A stretch of 64,000 nucleotides of DNA from assembly GCF_040412425.1 (NCBI RefSeq), contig NC_089766.1:20289058-20353057 (forward strand). The letters run 5' to 3'. Positions 12,191 through 24,164 of the stretch are shown here, piece after piece. This DNA is from Macrobrachium rosenbergii. Lineage: Eukaryota; Arthropoda; Malacostraca; Decapoda; Palaemonidae. Within the stretch, counting starts at the first letter, position 1; each line of letters opens with the position of its first letter. Made by a program: the position numbers and the translations under genes. The notes beneath the pieces were generated by a model. That model saw only the letters and a program-made list of their open reading frames with translations. It did no database searches and was not told the origin of the DNA.

Positions 12191-13170
12191 TTTATCACAT
12201 CACCGTGATTCATATACAATCAAGCTACAACGTCTTTAATATCCAATTAGTCTATTCTTGAAATAATATATTTTCATATATGTTACCAAGGGGAATTTTT
12301 AGTTGATATAATAAGTCCACCCGTGAATTGGGTTTGTTTAACCAATTAATTAAATCAGGACTTTGTGTGACACACTAATGGTAAATTTTCAGCCTGTAAA
12401 GAGAGGTATAAGCTGAATAACATCTCCCATCATCTCACCCGTCGAACTCAGGTGTTTCGTTTGGAGACGATATCCACCCACCTCTGCCATGTTGCCCGTG
12501 GTGCGTTAAAAGTTCGTAAGCTATATTATGACTATTTATCACATCACCGTTAGTTTTGCTCAAGTGACTTAAGCTACAAACGTAAACAAATATCAATTCA
12601 CTCAAATCGGAAATAATATATTTTCATATATGTTACCGATTTTCTTTTTAGTTGATAAAGTCCACACGTCCCGTGATAAAGCGACGGACGAGAATCAGTT
12701 TTCAGGTGACACACTAACCAGTCGGTTTTTAATTTTTATTGTTATCAGTGAATACATCTCCCCATCATCTGAGTAAACTCTCTGGTTTTGCGTTTGAAAG
12801 CGATAACCACCTCTGCCATGTTGACGTGTGTACGTTTAGCATAAGGTAATATCTATTTATACGACCGTATTCATATACAATAAGAAAGCTACAAACGTCC
12901 TTTAATATCCAATCACTCTACAAGGAAATAATATATTTTATATATTTACCAAAGAATTTTTTTGTGACAATATATCCATATGGGGTCGAACCAGCGACGG
13001 ACAAGAATCAGGACTATATGACACATATAATTGGAGGGGAGAGGGTGAGATATCTCCCATCTTGTGAGGAGGAACTCTGGTGTTTTCGCGTTTGGAATCG
13101 ATATCCACCCACCTCTGCCATCAACCACTTTGGTGCGTTTATCGCACGTAGGGGCTGATATGACTGTTAT
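12191..13170 (-). repeat. Tandem satellite of a tRNA-derived SINE-like unit
   Basis: Three head-to-tail units begin near 12191, 12534 and 12854 (about 315-343 bp each). Each carries, in order, TTATCACATCACCG or similar, CATATACAAT, AGCTACAA...CGT, GGAAATAATATATTTT, GTGACACA and CCACCTCTGCCAT. On the minus strand the unit contains tRNA-like promoter boxes: a perfect B-box GGTTCGACCCC in unit 3 (12982-12992) and an A-box-like GACTGGTTAG in unit 2 (about 12713-12724). Units differ by many small indels. This looks like a tRNA-derived short repeat expanded in tandem. Confidence 0.75.
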
Positions 13171-13179
13171 CACATCAGT

Positions 13180-13245
13180 TTCTTGGTCAGGTGATTGGAT
13201 ATTAAGGACGTTTGTATCCTGGTGGATTGTATATGAATGGGTAGT
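13180..13245 (+). repeat. Inverted fragment of the satellite unit
   Basis: GATTGGATATTAAGGACGTT and TTGTATATGAAT are the reverse complement of the satellite blocks AACGTCCTTTAATATCCAATC and ATTCATATACAA. A partial unit therefore sits in the opposite orientation directly after unit 3. Confidence 0.7.
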
Positions 13246-13249
13246 GATG

Positions 13250-13600
13250 GGGAAGTTAGTCCTCAGAGGAGGTCTCATCCCGACAGGAACTCTACTCTAC
13301 TGATTTTGCTCACCATGGCAAGACGGTGAGGTGGCATGCCCCAGGGGTTGTCACCTGAAGTTTGACTGTGGGAATGGGTGAGTCTGATCTTCCATCCAAG
13401 TCATCATGTTGGTCTTTTATAGTGGCACTGGTTGGCAGTCCGGTCAACAGGCAGATCTGAGCCAGTGTCTTCCGTAAAACCAGCTGAGTTTAACCAGGGG
13501 CCACTGAGACTTCCACATTATCTGGGCCTAAATATTCGGCGGTAACATGCGGAGGTATATTTTTCCGGATCAGATTTATATGCTTGGTAGAGTGGATAAC
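13250..13600. other. Locally GC-richer unassigned stretch
   Basis: Base composition rises here relative to its surroundings, and a donor-like GGGTGAGT occurs near 13374. No open frame or domain is recognised. Confidence 0.3.
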
Positions 13601-13614
13601 TTTTGATTATACCA

Positions 13615-14475
<861 letters not shown>

Positions 14476-14534
14476 TATACAATCTTTTCATGTACCAGGG
14501 CTCAGCATTTGCCTAACAGACCAAAAATACCAGT

Positions 14535-15910
14535 AATCATGTGGACTGCTAACTATAGCCGATTCACTTAAAGTAGATTCTTGGGCCTACGAGACGTTTG
14601 TTTGGCGGCCTCAAGTTGGCTGGAAACCGGAGGCAGGCGACTGCTCACTCTCTCATTTTTAAGTATGTAGCTCAGAAAACTAGCAATATGCTTATATATT
14701 TCTTCATTTATCTCACGTTTTGAACAAGATAGGAAGTTTTGGTCATACCATAGGATTCAGTATTAATTGTACATCTAAATACGATTTCCTAAAATCAATA
14801 AGAGAAAACACAAAGGAATTACAACAAGTAAAAGTGAAGAGAGAAGCATTTAATTATTTATACCGTTTTTTTACTTATTATCGGATTTTGCATCATTCAT
14901 GAGATCAAGATAAAATAAAACTTGTGTTTTCATACAAGAAATTCACCCTGAATACTCTGGTGCTTTCAGATTTTAGATGCGTGTGATGTGAAGAGAATAT
15001 AAATATGTCTTATTATGTTGCATCTGTTCTTGACGCAGTTTGCCAAGAGACAGTGATGATGATCTGCACGACACCGCGGTGGTCCTCTCTCAGCCGTTGA
15101 CAGTTGCCAACTAGCGATATGAGAAGTTTGCAGTTTCGACAGTACTTGCTGTATTATTATGTCATTACATTTTCTGAAAATAAATGCACAGAATTCCATT
15201 ATGACTGTCGAACATTTTCACTTCGGTATTATATGCGTCCGTATGTCTGGACATATCTGATACGAAAAATAATCAGATGAATGCATCTGCATGTACTGGC
15301 TTCAATTTAGACATCGCCAACAGAATTTATGTTAAAAATAAAAATAAAAATGTACTTACGTTCATTGAATGAACATGAAAAATAAGCTCTTGATGTTATT
15401 GACCAGAGAAACAAGTGGCCTTAATAATGAACTCATCATTATGTAGTCCTGTTATTTATCTTGTAGTCTACAGTATGTATGCAAATTTCTAAATTGAAGC
15501 CAGCACATCCAGATGCATCCATCTGATAATTTTTTTTTTTGTTGTATCAGATATACCCAGACATACGGACGTATATAATACTGGAGTGAAAATGTTCGAC
15601 AGTCATAATGGGAATTATGCGCATTTATTTTCAGAAAATGTAATGACATAATAATGTCAGCAAATATTGTCTAAACTGCAAACTTCTCATATCGCTAATT
15701 GGCAATCGTCAACGGCTAGTCACTCATCACTTCTCTTGTTCAAAACATGAGAAAATGAAGAAATATATAAAAATATTTGCTAGTTTTCTGAGCTACACAT
15801 ACGTAAAAAATGAGACAGTGAGCAAAATATTGAGCTTGTAAAAAATACCTCCCGGTACCAGTCAATCAGAGGCCGCTAAACAAACGTCTTGTAGGCCCAA
15901 TATTCAAGAT
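14535..15910. repeat. Large imperfect palindrome
   Basis: The left arm (14577-15310) and right arm (15490-15910) are inverted repeats around a spacer of about 180 bp. Inner arms pair at 15150-15300 and 15500-15660 (for example TTATGTCATTACATTTTCTG against its complement). Outer arms pair at 14577-14735 and 15736-15908 (GGCCTACGAGACGTTTGTTT against AAACAAACGTCTTGTAGGCC). The left arm has about 355 bp (14737-15090) absent from the right. No coding frame spans it. It may be a non-autonomous DNA transposon with long inverted repeats, since related terminal sequence recurs at 19836 and 23395. Confidence 0.8.
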
Positions 15911-16046
15911 TCTGCGCACTACGTCACGAGTCCTTCAGTGGGTTGCCAGTTTCCTGCAGCGAGTTGCCAGTTTCCTTTTTTCATATATATACATATACAG
16001 TACATGCATATATGTAGCATGTATGACATGCATGCAAGTATGTGTG

Positions 16047-16050
<4 letters not shown>

Positions 16051-16110
<60 letters not shown>

Positions 16111-16170
16111 CACATACACATACATACATACATACATACATACATACATACATACATACGTACGTACATA
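16051..16170. repeat. Compound (TA)n-(CATA)n microsatellite
   Basis: TA repeats (16051-16106) pass into CATA/CATACA repeats (16107-16175). Confidence 0.95.
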
Positions 16171-16186
16171 CATACAATTTATTTTA

Positions 16187-16505
16187 TCTTAGTTCATGAA
16201 AAGGGTATTAAAGCTAGATACAACTGAAATAAAACTTTATCCACTAACAACATTATTGAGTAAAATCAAAGACATATTTCTGAACTTTAAAAACAGTGCA
16301 TATTACTCTAATCGAAAAATAATCTACTCTTACTTACAAAATTATCTTAGTTCATGAAAAGGGTCTGAAAACTAGATATAACTTAGAAATATAACTTTAT
16401 CAACTAACAACATTATTGAGTAAAAACATCAAAGCCATGTTTCTGAACTTTAAAAACAGTGCATATTGCTCTACTAGAAAAATTAACTAATTCTTACAAA
16501 ATAAT
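16187..16505. repeat. ~157-bp direct tandem duplication
   Basis: Two units, 16187-16342 and 16343-16500, both begin ATCTTAGTTCATGAAAAGGG. They share ACTTTATC, ACTAACAACATTATTGAGTA and CTGAACTTTAAAAACAGTGC. They lie immediately downstream of the stop of the minus-strand transposase fragment, so they may be its 3' untranslated or subterminal repeats. Confidence 0.85.
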
Positions 16506-17168
16506 TTATTTTTTAATCTTATTGAGCTTATTTTCCATTTTATTGCATAATTTATTTTTCTTTCTTTCTATGTCAATCTTTTTATTCAGATATCTTATTC
16601 TAAAAAATACACATAGCTTGGCAAAAAAATAAATTACATCATCTGGGAGATGAAAGCCCATTGAATTAATTTTAGATTCATTTATGGCTAATTTCATTTC
16701 CGAGGCTAGCGTTTTTATACAATGTTTTTCCCCCCTAAGACTTTCGCCATGAATGGCTTTGAAAACCTCTCTCATGAAACTTAAGTGTGAAAAAAGGGCC
16801 TCAGACGGTAAATGCAGTTGATTTCTGTTAATCTTTTTAACCCAGGAATTTTCGTCACTTTGACTGGCAGCCGCTTTGTGACCTAAATGCGGATACTTCA
16901 TCGAAAATTTGTTCACTATGTAGCCCCCTATATGTCGCAAACTTTCTTCCTCTATGACATCAGATATCAATTTTGTGTTACTCGGATCTGCTGTCAAATC
17001 ATCCATGTCGTCACCAAAATTTTTTGCAATATCAGTTTCACATTCTATATCTAATTCCGAATGTTTTAAAATATGGCTAGTTAGGCAAATCTCTAATGCA
17101 AGCTCGCAGTCATTATAATTTCTCACATTGTTTGTTGCATTCGTTAATGCTAACTCATTTGTTGGCAA
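16506..17168 (-). pseudogene. P-element/THAP9-like transposase C-terminal fragment
   Basis: This 220-codon frame is the longest non-repetitive open frame on the minus strand here. It contains ESLRHIGGYIVNKF near residue 73, SWVKKINRNQLHLPSEALFS near residue 108 and FFAKLCVFFRIRYLNKKI near residue 184, then a lysine-rich tail. A (Y/W)(I/L)xGYxxxK block followed by W..L.R..L..PSE and a late aromatic/basic xxRIRxLN block resembles the C-terminal half of P-element/THAP9-type transposases. The DNA-binding and catalytic N-terminal parts are absent, so it cannot be active alone. The assignment is from memory of the family pattern; another DNA-transposon family is possible. Confidence 0.45.
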
Positions 17169-17199
17169 TCGCTATTGTCATGCTCGTATTTATGTTTGG

Positions 17200-17500
17200 T
17201 TATTGCTGATTAGGGCAACATTTTTTCCCGAAGCCAGCTTTCTCATTCTAAGGTTATACGACAATACGTTAGCACCGGGATGATCATGAGGTCCAATTCT
17301 GTCTGCAACATCAAAAAAATGCCAATTAGTCCTGGTTTGCCTCGTTTGTCAATATATGCAACATCATAATCTTTTCTAACATCTCTACAGGCCCATAGGA
17401 AAACATGATAAAATGATGATTTGAAAACTATAAAGACAATTCTTGCAGGATACTCGCATTTTGTCGGTTCAGTGGTTTGCACAAAAGCCGAACTGGTTTT
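17200..17500. other. Unassigned sequence upstream of transposase fragment
   Basis: A 79-codon minus-strand frame (17243-17482) has no domain that I recognise. It could be a further degraded piece of the same transposon. Confidence 0.3.
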
Positions 17501-17510
17501 TAAGTCAGTT

Positions 17511-17795
17511 CCATAAGCATTTCGGGATTTAACGTCTCACTATCATATTAGATGAATTATCTTCGACCAATTGTTAACAGTTAATAAGCATTTCGTGATT
17601 TAACGTCTGCATCTTTTAGATTTTTTTTTTTTATTAATGGTTAAAGTTGAACTAAGCATTTCGTGATTTAAGTCTGGGATCAAATTAGATGAATTATAAG
17701 ATCGCATAGAATGGTTAACAGTTCCATAAATTTCGTGATTTAACGGATCCTATCATATTAGATGAATTCATAAGATCGGACCAATCGTTAGCCAT
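17511..17795. repeat. ~71-bp minisatellite, four units
   Basis: Units near 17511, 17582, 17651 and 17725 share TAAGCATTTCGTGATTTAA, followed by a TTAGATGAATTATAAGAT-like block and GTTAACAGTT. One unit has a poly(T) run replacing its centre. Placed next to the transposase fragment, it could be a subterminal repeat. Confidence 0.8.
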
Positions 17796-17799
17796 TGAA

Positions 17800-19830
17800 A
17801 TTTATTATTAGGTAGGATGTTTCCAGTTCGCTGATGTTACCTGGCGTCCTACGATCGGCTAAATGAAACTGAACATTATCAGTAAGGAGGTTATTTACAT
17901 CCCTGTGGGAGTCTTGATCGTTTATGCAATTCAGGAAGTGTCAGTGTTTTGTCAGTTTAATGAATTTCCTGATTCAAAATACTAGTCGATATATCTGCCT
18001 ACTGTTGTTATTGAAATTTTGTCATTTGTTTTAATTAAAAGTAATCAGAGATCTTCGTGAATCCTTCTTCAAAACAAAACCCTTTAGTTATGAAGTGATT
18101 TCTTATTAATTTTATCATATAGGGACATCTGCAAATAAGAATATTTCCCTATTGTGACACGGATTTTGATTGACACTTTATCAATCTTTATTGGTCAACA
18201 AAGTGCTTCCATAATTTTACATTGCCCCAAGATCAAATGAGTCAATCACAGGCTACCCAGCATTCTCAGACTGGCTCAGGTTATTCCCATCATGTCATTT
18301 CAGCTATCGCAAGATCTTACTTCAAAATCATCTTATGAGTTGTCTCCATTTACCAATTAAAACCCTAATCATTTTCACCTGAACCTTTCCATGCAGTTTA
18401 TCTTTAATCATCACAGTAATATGCTGTTTTATGATCCATTTTGTAAATATATTTCCTTTATAATTTACAGTCAAAGAACAGTTCGATAGTTGCGGGTCAA
18501 AGACAAAGGTCTACGACCGGTCTGTTAATAACCTACATGCCCGCAAAGTTTTAATTTTATTCTCTGTGGTATAAGAGGTGTTACGATTACTATGGCAAAT
18601 CAACTCATGTATCCCGCAAATAATATAGCATTTTGGACTTATACGTGTGCATCTAAAAGCAGTACATTATACATCTACGGGTCCAAGGTAATTTATTTTA
18701 ATTAAAAGCTACTCTATTTCCAACATACTGAAAAGTGGTTTTAAAACTATTTATCAATAATATTGACGTCAGGCCTATGCCTTGATGTTGCACTCTAAAT
18801 ATAAGAACATGATGTGTAGAGCTAATCTCGCAAAATATTTTCATTCAGCATGCAGGCTCTCTTATGATGAATTAATTGGTCTGTCTAATGATGCTATCGA
18901 ATCTTGGATCTTAGTTCTCTTCATCCTTCGCTTTTCAGTTATTGAATGGATCTTCAGAGTTTTTAGTTAAACGGCAATCTTTTCAAAAAAAAGCAAAATA
19001 GGTGTGTATTTTTGAATGTGACTAAAAAAAAAAATTCACACACAGACAGAATGATCCAAGACCTTCTGACCTGTGTGTACAAAGTGAATGTTTGTATGTT
19101 TGTATATATATATAAATATATATATATATGACCCAAGGAAAATTATTATTATGACTCAAAATCAAACCCTAAGAGATGAGAGACATCAAAGACAGACAGA
19201 GAGAATTAACCTACAACAATACAAAAATCGCCTATAACAAATTTTTATCAAAACAACAGGACTTTTTAATCAGATTTATGGTAAATTTATTAATATTTTG
19301 TTAATTACTTTCAATAAAAACAACATTGAAAACCTATATCGTTAAATTTCTGAAGTAGATATCCCCCTTTCTGTATTGTTAATCACAGGCCAGAGTGCAT
19401 TTATCCCATTTCACCCATGGATCGTAGCTCTGGCTGAAATCTAAAAATCAAAATATAGGTTGTTTCTTTTTCTTATTTGTTCATATGTGAATTTCCTCAT
19501 TAATTCACAAAACTTCTTCGTTTTTATGTTTTTGGAACGTTTATTGAGTGCTTTGTGACATTACGGTGAGGTATTTCTTCACAAGGTCTGTTTAATTGAG
19601 GCCTGGAATTAATGACTGTCAGTTTGGCAACACCACCACCAAACTCTCTTTCTTTCTCTCTCTCTCTCTCATTTATAAATTCCCTTTATGTATGTTAGGG
19701 TTAAATATCAAGTCATACTTGAAAAACAGGATATTTGCCATTCTACAAGTCAATCTTTCTCTCTCTCTAACCATTTGAATCAGATAAATGTCCAGATATA
19801 CTGAGTATATAACCTGATATTGCCAAACAG
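17800..19830. other. Non-coding AT-rich stretch
   Basis: No domain, splice-bounded exon or large repeat is recognised. A minor TA run lies near 19100-19130 and short CT runs near 19650 and 19755. A 62-codon frame at 18782-18970 has no supporting feature. Confidence 0.4.
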
Positions 19831-19835
19831 TCAAA

Positions 19836-19930
19836 TCCGTACCAGTAATCATATGGACTTTTAACTGGTGACGTCATTCCCCTTTCGACAGCCAGCCAAT
19901 TATTTATAAGTGCAGCGGTCCGGGTCTTAG
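19836..19930 (+). repeat. Terminal-like block shared with the palindrome
   Basis: TACCAGTAATCATATGGACT matches TACCAGTAATCATGTGGACT at 14529. Shorter relatives, TACCAGTCAATCAGAGGCCG (about 15856) and TACCAGCCAATCAT (23395), lie near the CAAACGT blocks. It is probably the terminus of the same transposon family. Confidence 0.5.
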
Positions 19931-20205
19931 CTGCAATGAGTAACAAATGATTTTCCCCTTCTTTTTTGCTCGATCTGTTTTTCCAGAGTCGAGCATTTCA
20001 AAAATGATTGGAATACAGGGAATCAATACCTGATATGGTGTTAACAGAACTCGACGGTCACCATCCATGTTTATTTGAGTGATGTTTCCGAATAAAAATG
20101 TCTATGTTAAATTCAGCAAAAAATTTGTTAATACTCGTTAATTTTTAATATATTATTCAGAAAGTTTTAATTTTATATTTAATTTTGATAAGGGAAAAAA
20201 ATCGT

Positions 20206-20298
20206 ATAAAAATGAAATTTAAAAAGCAAGATAAAGTTAGTGACAGAAGCAAAGGCTTCATCTGCGATGACTATCCCAGGTCGTGTCCCCTGTGCCAG
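20206..20298 (+). CDS. Possible exon ending at a consensus splice donor
   Basis: From the ATG at 20206 the frame reads a basic stretch, then GFICDDYPRSCPLCQ. It ends exactly at CAG|GTAAGC (donor GT at 20299). The CPLC pair could be half of a zinc-binding site. No upstream exon was identified. A frame at 20597-20827 (basic, KASKVIPFHSKALDDIQKEF) follows an acceptor-like ATATCAG, but its phase does not match. Either could be a host exon or an unrecognised transposon part. Confidence 0.25.
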
Positions 20299-21257
20299 GT
20301 AAGCTCCAATATCACTCTGCCTCTGTGCACGCTGGAAGGGAGCTGTAACGTGGTGTTCAGTCCACTGAAGTGGTTCATAACTATAGATCATCAATGACAT
20401 GGAGTGGCGATCTCCATGTCAAGCGTGTGACCTCGGTCAGCCATATTGAGAGTCTCGGTCCAGCATGACAGTCCTCTAGTGAAGAAGAAAAATGCTGTCA
20501 ACATTTTTTTTTTTTTTCGTTTAATTATTATACGGCTGTTATCTTGTACGAGTAAGGTGTGCAATATATATCGAAATATTATTGATCTGAGGTCTGTTGT
20601 ATTTGAATTGTTCTGCATATATTTCAAATATCAGAAAGCGTATTGTAAACAAACCAACGAGGGAAAAGGCCAGCAAAGTCATTCCTTTCCATTCTAAGGC
20701 TTTGGACGATATTCAGAAAGAATTTATAAAGGAAGGAGGAATCCGGAAAAAATTATTTTCTTTTATTTGGAGAAATATTGTTCTTCCAAAAAGGACAAAA
20801 CAATTAAAATGGCTGCCAAATCTATAAGCATAAGCCTAGCGCTTGCATGATCAAGAGACTTCTTCCTGTTGTTACCATCCTTATAGGCTACTTTTTCCTT
20901 CGCATGATGATTCGATAACTTTTACCACGAATTATTTTCATCAATCGAAATTAAGTTGTCATCCAAATAAGGTCTAAGTGATATAACCTCTTAACAGACG
21001 AGTAGTTTGAGGGCATAAGTTTAGCCTAAGCTGCCAAACTACAGTTTCTTGCTATGACCAACCTACAAGACATATGGTGTGATGAAACCCTTAGCCAAGA
21101 AGTCTCACACATAAAACACACGACAATTTTCCATCTCGAATAGAGTAATAGAGGTGGTTTTTTGTGGTTTGGTTATGTCGTTGTGATTACTCCCATAGCA
21201 ACATGTTTAATTAAAAGACGAGACTAACATTGACACAACCAGTAACCTATATATAGA

Positions 21258-22104
21258 CCTACTTACTACTAAGCAAGATCGTTTTTGTTTTATATCATGT
21301 GGCATATATTGGATTAATGATGTAGCAATTTTAAAATCAAGCTACCATTGCATTTATGTGCCACATGAAGGTGCTGAAAAATATTAGACAAGTTGATTGA
21401 GAAAGTGGATCACAGCTAACAAGACATTCCTCTGACTAGCAAAAGATTATGGGTAAATCAGTTCCATTTTGTTCTGTTTACCTGTGAAATGTTATTCCAT
21501 TTCTCTTGAAGATGTTATTTACCCTCTATGGCGGCGATATTTACAGCTGGCTCTCCATTGGATGATCTCAATGTTTTCTGCTTATGAGTAATGCTCTTTT
21601 TTCCACTGACATGAGTGGTAGATTTTGTCGTTGATTGCTAATCAGTGTTGCGGTCAAGCAGAAAATGGGGCTTGTGGTTTCATCCAAGAATGAAATTCAC
21701 CCTGTTCTTTAACACTGGGGATGGTTAAGGAACTCAGGTTTTGAAACAAAACTGCAAGAAGAAGAATAGGCTTAAGAGAAGAAAATAAAAGAAAAGGAAG
21801 GATATAGAGAGAGGTGGGCATGGTTAAATGAAAAGAACAGAAGAAAGAATAGCAGAGAGAGAGAGAGAGAGTGGAGAGAGAGAGAGAGACTGAGAGACAC
21901 CTTTGCTAACCCAAAACCCTAGACCGAAATCAAGCACCACCCAGGTGCCAGTTGCAACAAAGGCATTAAGAGAGAAATGATGAATTTCACTGATTTAGGT
22001 TATCAACAATATTTGTTAAATTATTATGTATATATATATTTTATATAAACATATATATATTATATTATGAATGTCGAACACTTTATATCCAATATATATA
22101 TGTA

Positions 22105-22144
<40 letters not shown>

Positions 22145-23172
22145 AAAAATCAAATGGATGCATATATATATATTTTTCATTATTTTTGTTTCACAATATA
22201 TAATGATATACTATATGTATGATTTTATATATATATATATTTTTTATAATATATATATATATATATATATATAAATAATGGAAGGGCAGAGAAGAATTTT
22301 CTTTGCATTTAAAAAAAAAAACAAACTCTAAAAAAAAAAAGCGCATTATTCTGTTCAAACTGAGGGACCTGAGAACATGCAAATGATTTTATTTATTTTT
22401 CAGATATTGCATCCAGTAGGAAGATTCTTTTTGTTTAAATAACATCAAAGGGCCGAAAATAAAAGCTTCCTAGACGATGATAAATGTTTATTAGCTTCAT
22501 CGCTTTGAGTTCTACTAATATGGAAAGAATATTGTCCATGAAGGTTGTCTGTCACCTGAGGCCATGATCAGGGCAGGTGAAGGAGGGTAATGTCCCTGTG
22601 GCGTCGTCAGATGTTTTCGACCTGTGATTGACCCTTGAAGGTTCTCTTGTGAAAAGCGGGAGCGAACAGAAGCAGATCTTAATAAATGCAAGTATTGAAT
22701 GGTTAAGTCAAAAGCGCATTTGAATTCATTCTCTTGTTACAATACGTTACTCCCAATCAAAATGTTCAGTCACTCTGAATAATGAACGGTTATAAAACAG
22801 TTTTTGATTAATAACGATGTCTGCGTGTATATACACATAGCCTATATATCTTTTTATAAAATATCATGCAAATTATTTCACCGAATAATACAAAATCTAA
22901 CTGCTGTTTGCAGATTCCTCACTAATAATCATACGCAAATGTAATAATTAATCTCATATAACTCGAGCAATTATGGGCTCTGGTGAACCGTTGAGAGGAA
23001 TTAATGATCAAAGGACTTTCACAACTACTTGACAATTAGAATACTGTAATCTAAAATCTGACTCAAGTGATTTCTTGTCTCACTGGGTGATAAGGTTTTT
23101 CTTGTGAGGAACCTGAGGTTTTGGCTTTTTTATCTTGATCGCATGAGTGAAGTCAAATGAACGATAAGAAAG
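21258..23172 (+). repeat. ~2-kb tandem duplication, unit A
   Basis: This aligns along its whole length with unit B at 23480-25520 (offset about 2.22 kb). Shared landmarks include AAGCAAGATCG, GACATTCCTCTGACTAGCAA, CCCTCTATGGCGGCGATATT, AAGAAGAATAGGCTTAAGAG, a GA array, a TA array, GAATATTGTCCATGAAGGTT, GATGTCTGCGTGTATATACA and ACTCGAGCAATTATGG. No gene is recognised. Differences are many small indels plus unequal microsatellite lengths. Confidence 0.85.
22025..22272. repeat. (TA)n tracts in unit A
   Basis: Interrupted TA arrays at a position equivalent to those of unit B (24415-24530). Confidence 0.9.
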
Positions 23173-23234
23173 AGTTGTATAAATGCAAAATGAAATGCTT
23201 CACATACACACCCACTCGGGCAATTCTTTTGTGT

Positions 23235-23240
23235 TTTATC

Positions 23241-23287
<47 letters not shown>

Positions 23288-23395
23288 TATGATATATTTC
23301 CTATCTTGTATAAATATATATATATATATAGAAATATAAATATATAAGTTATATATGATATATATTAAAATGAAACAGTGATATATATATATAGT
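23235..23395. repeat. (TA)n tracts between duplication units
   Basis: TA arrays lie in the spacer between the two ~2-kb units, followed by a TACCAGCCAATCAT transposon-end-like block. Confidence 0.85.
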
Positions 23396-23479
23396 ACCAG
23401 CCAATCATATTTTCAAACAAACGTTTCATAGGCTAATCTACCTATAATTTTGACATATTTATTATTTTTTAGGTGTTAT

Positions 23480-24118
23480 GTTTACTTACTAAATTAAGCA
23501 AGATCGTTTTGTTTTATATCATGTGGCATGTATTGATTAATGATGTAGCAATTTTAGAATTAAGCTACCATTGGTGCCACGTGAAGGTTGAAAAATATTA
23601 GACAGGTTGATTGAGGAAGTGGATCTGACACTAACAAGACATTCCTCTGACTAGCAAAAGATTATGGGTAAATCAGTTCCATTTTGTTCCGTTTATCTGT
23701 GAAATGTCATTCCATTTTCTCTTGAAGATGTTAATTACCCTCTATGGCGGCGATATTTACAGCTTGCTCTCCATTGGCTGATATCAATGTTTTCTGCTTA
23801 TGAGTAATACTCTTTTTTGCCTCCATTGACATGAGTGGTAGATTATTGTCGTTGATTGCTAATCGAGTGTTGTAGGTCACAAGCAGAATGGAGAAAGGCA
23901 TATGGCTGGCAACTTCATCCAAGAATGACTTGTGTCTAAGCTGTTCTTTAACACTAGGATCAAGGAGCTACGGAACTCAGGTTTTGAAACAAAAACTGCA
24001 AGAAGAAGAATAGGCTTAAGAGAAAACGAATAAAAGAAAAGGAAGGATATAGAGGGAGGATGGGTGGATGGTGATAAATGAAGAAGAAAGAAAAGTTAAC
24101 AGTTGAGAGAGAGAGAGA

Positions 24119-24164
<46 letters not shown>

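Noticed and set aside
16106..16170. CRISPR-like regular spacing
   Set aside because: Simple CATA tetranucleotide repeat without spacers; no CRISPR array occurs in this eukaryotic window.
20446..20827. Overlapping plus-strand frames after the possible exon at 20206-20298
   Set aside because: The phase does not match the upstream donor and no domain is recognised.
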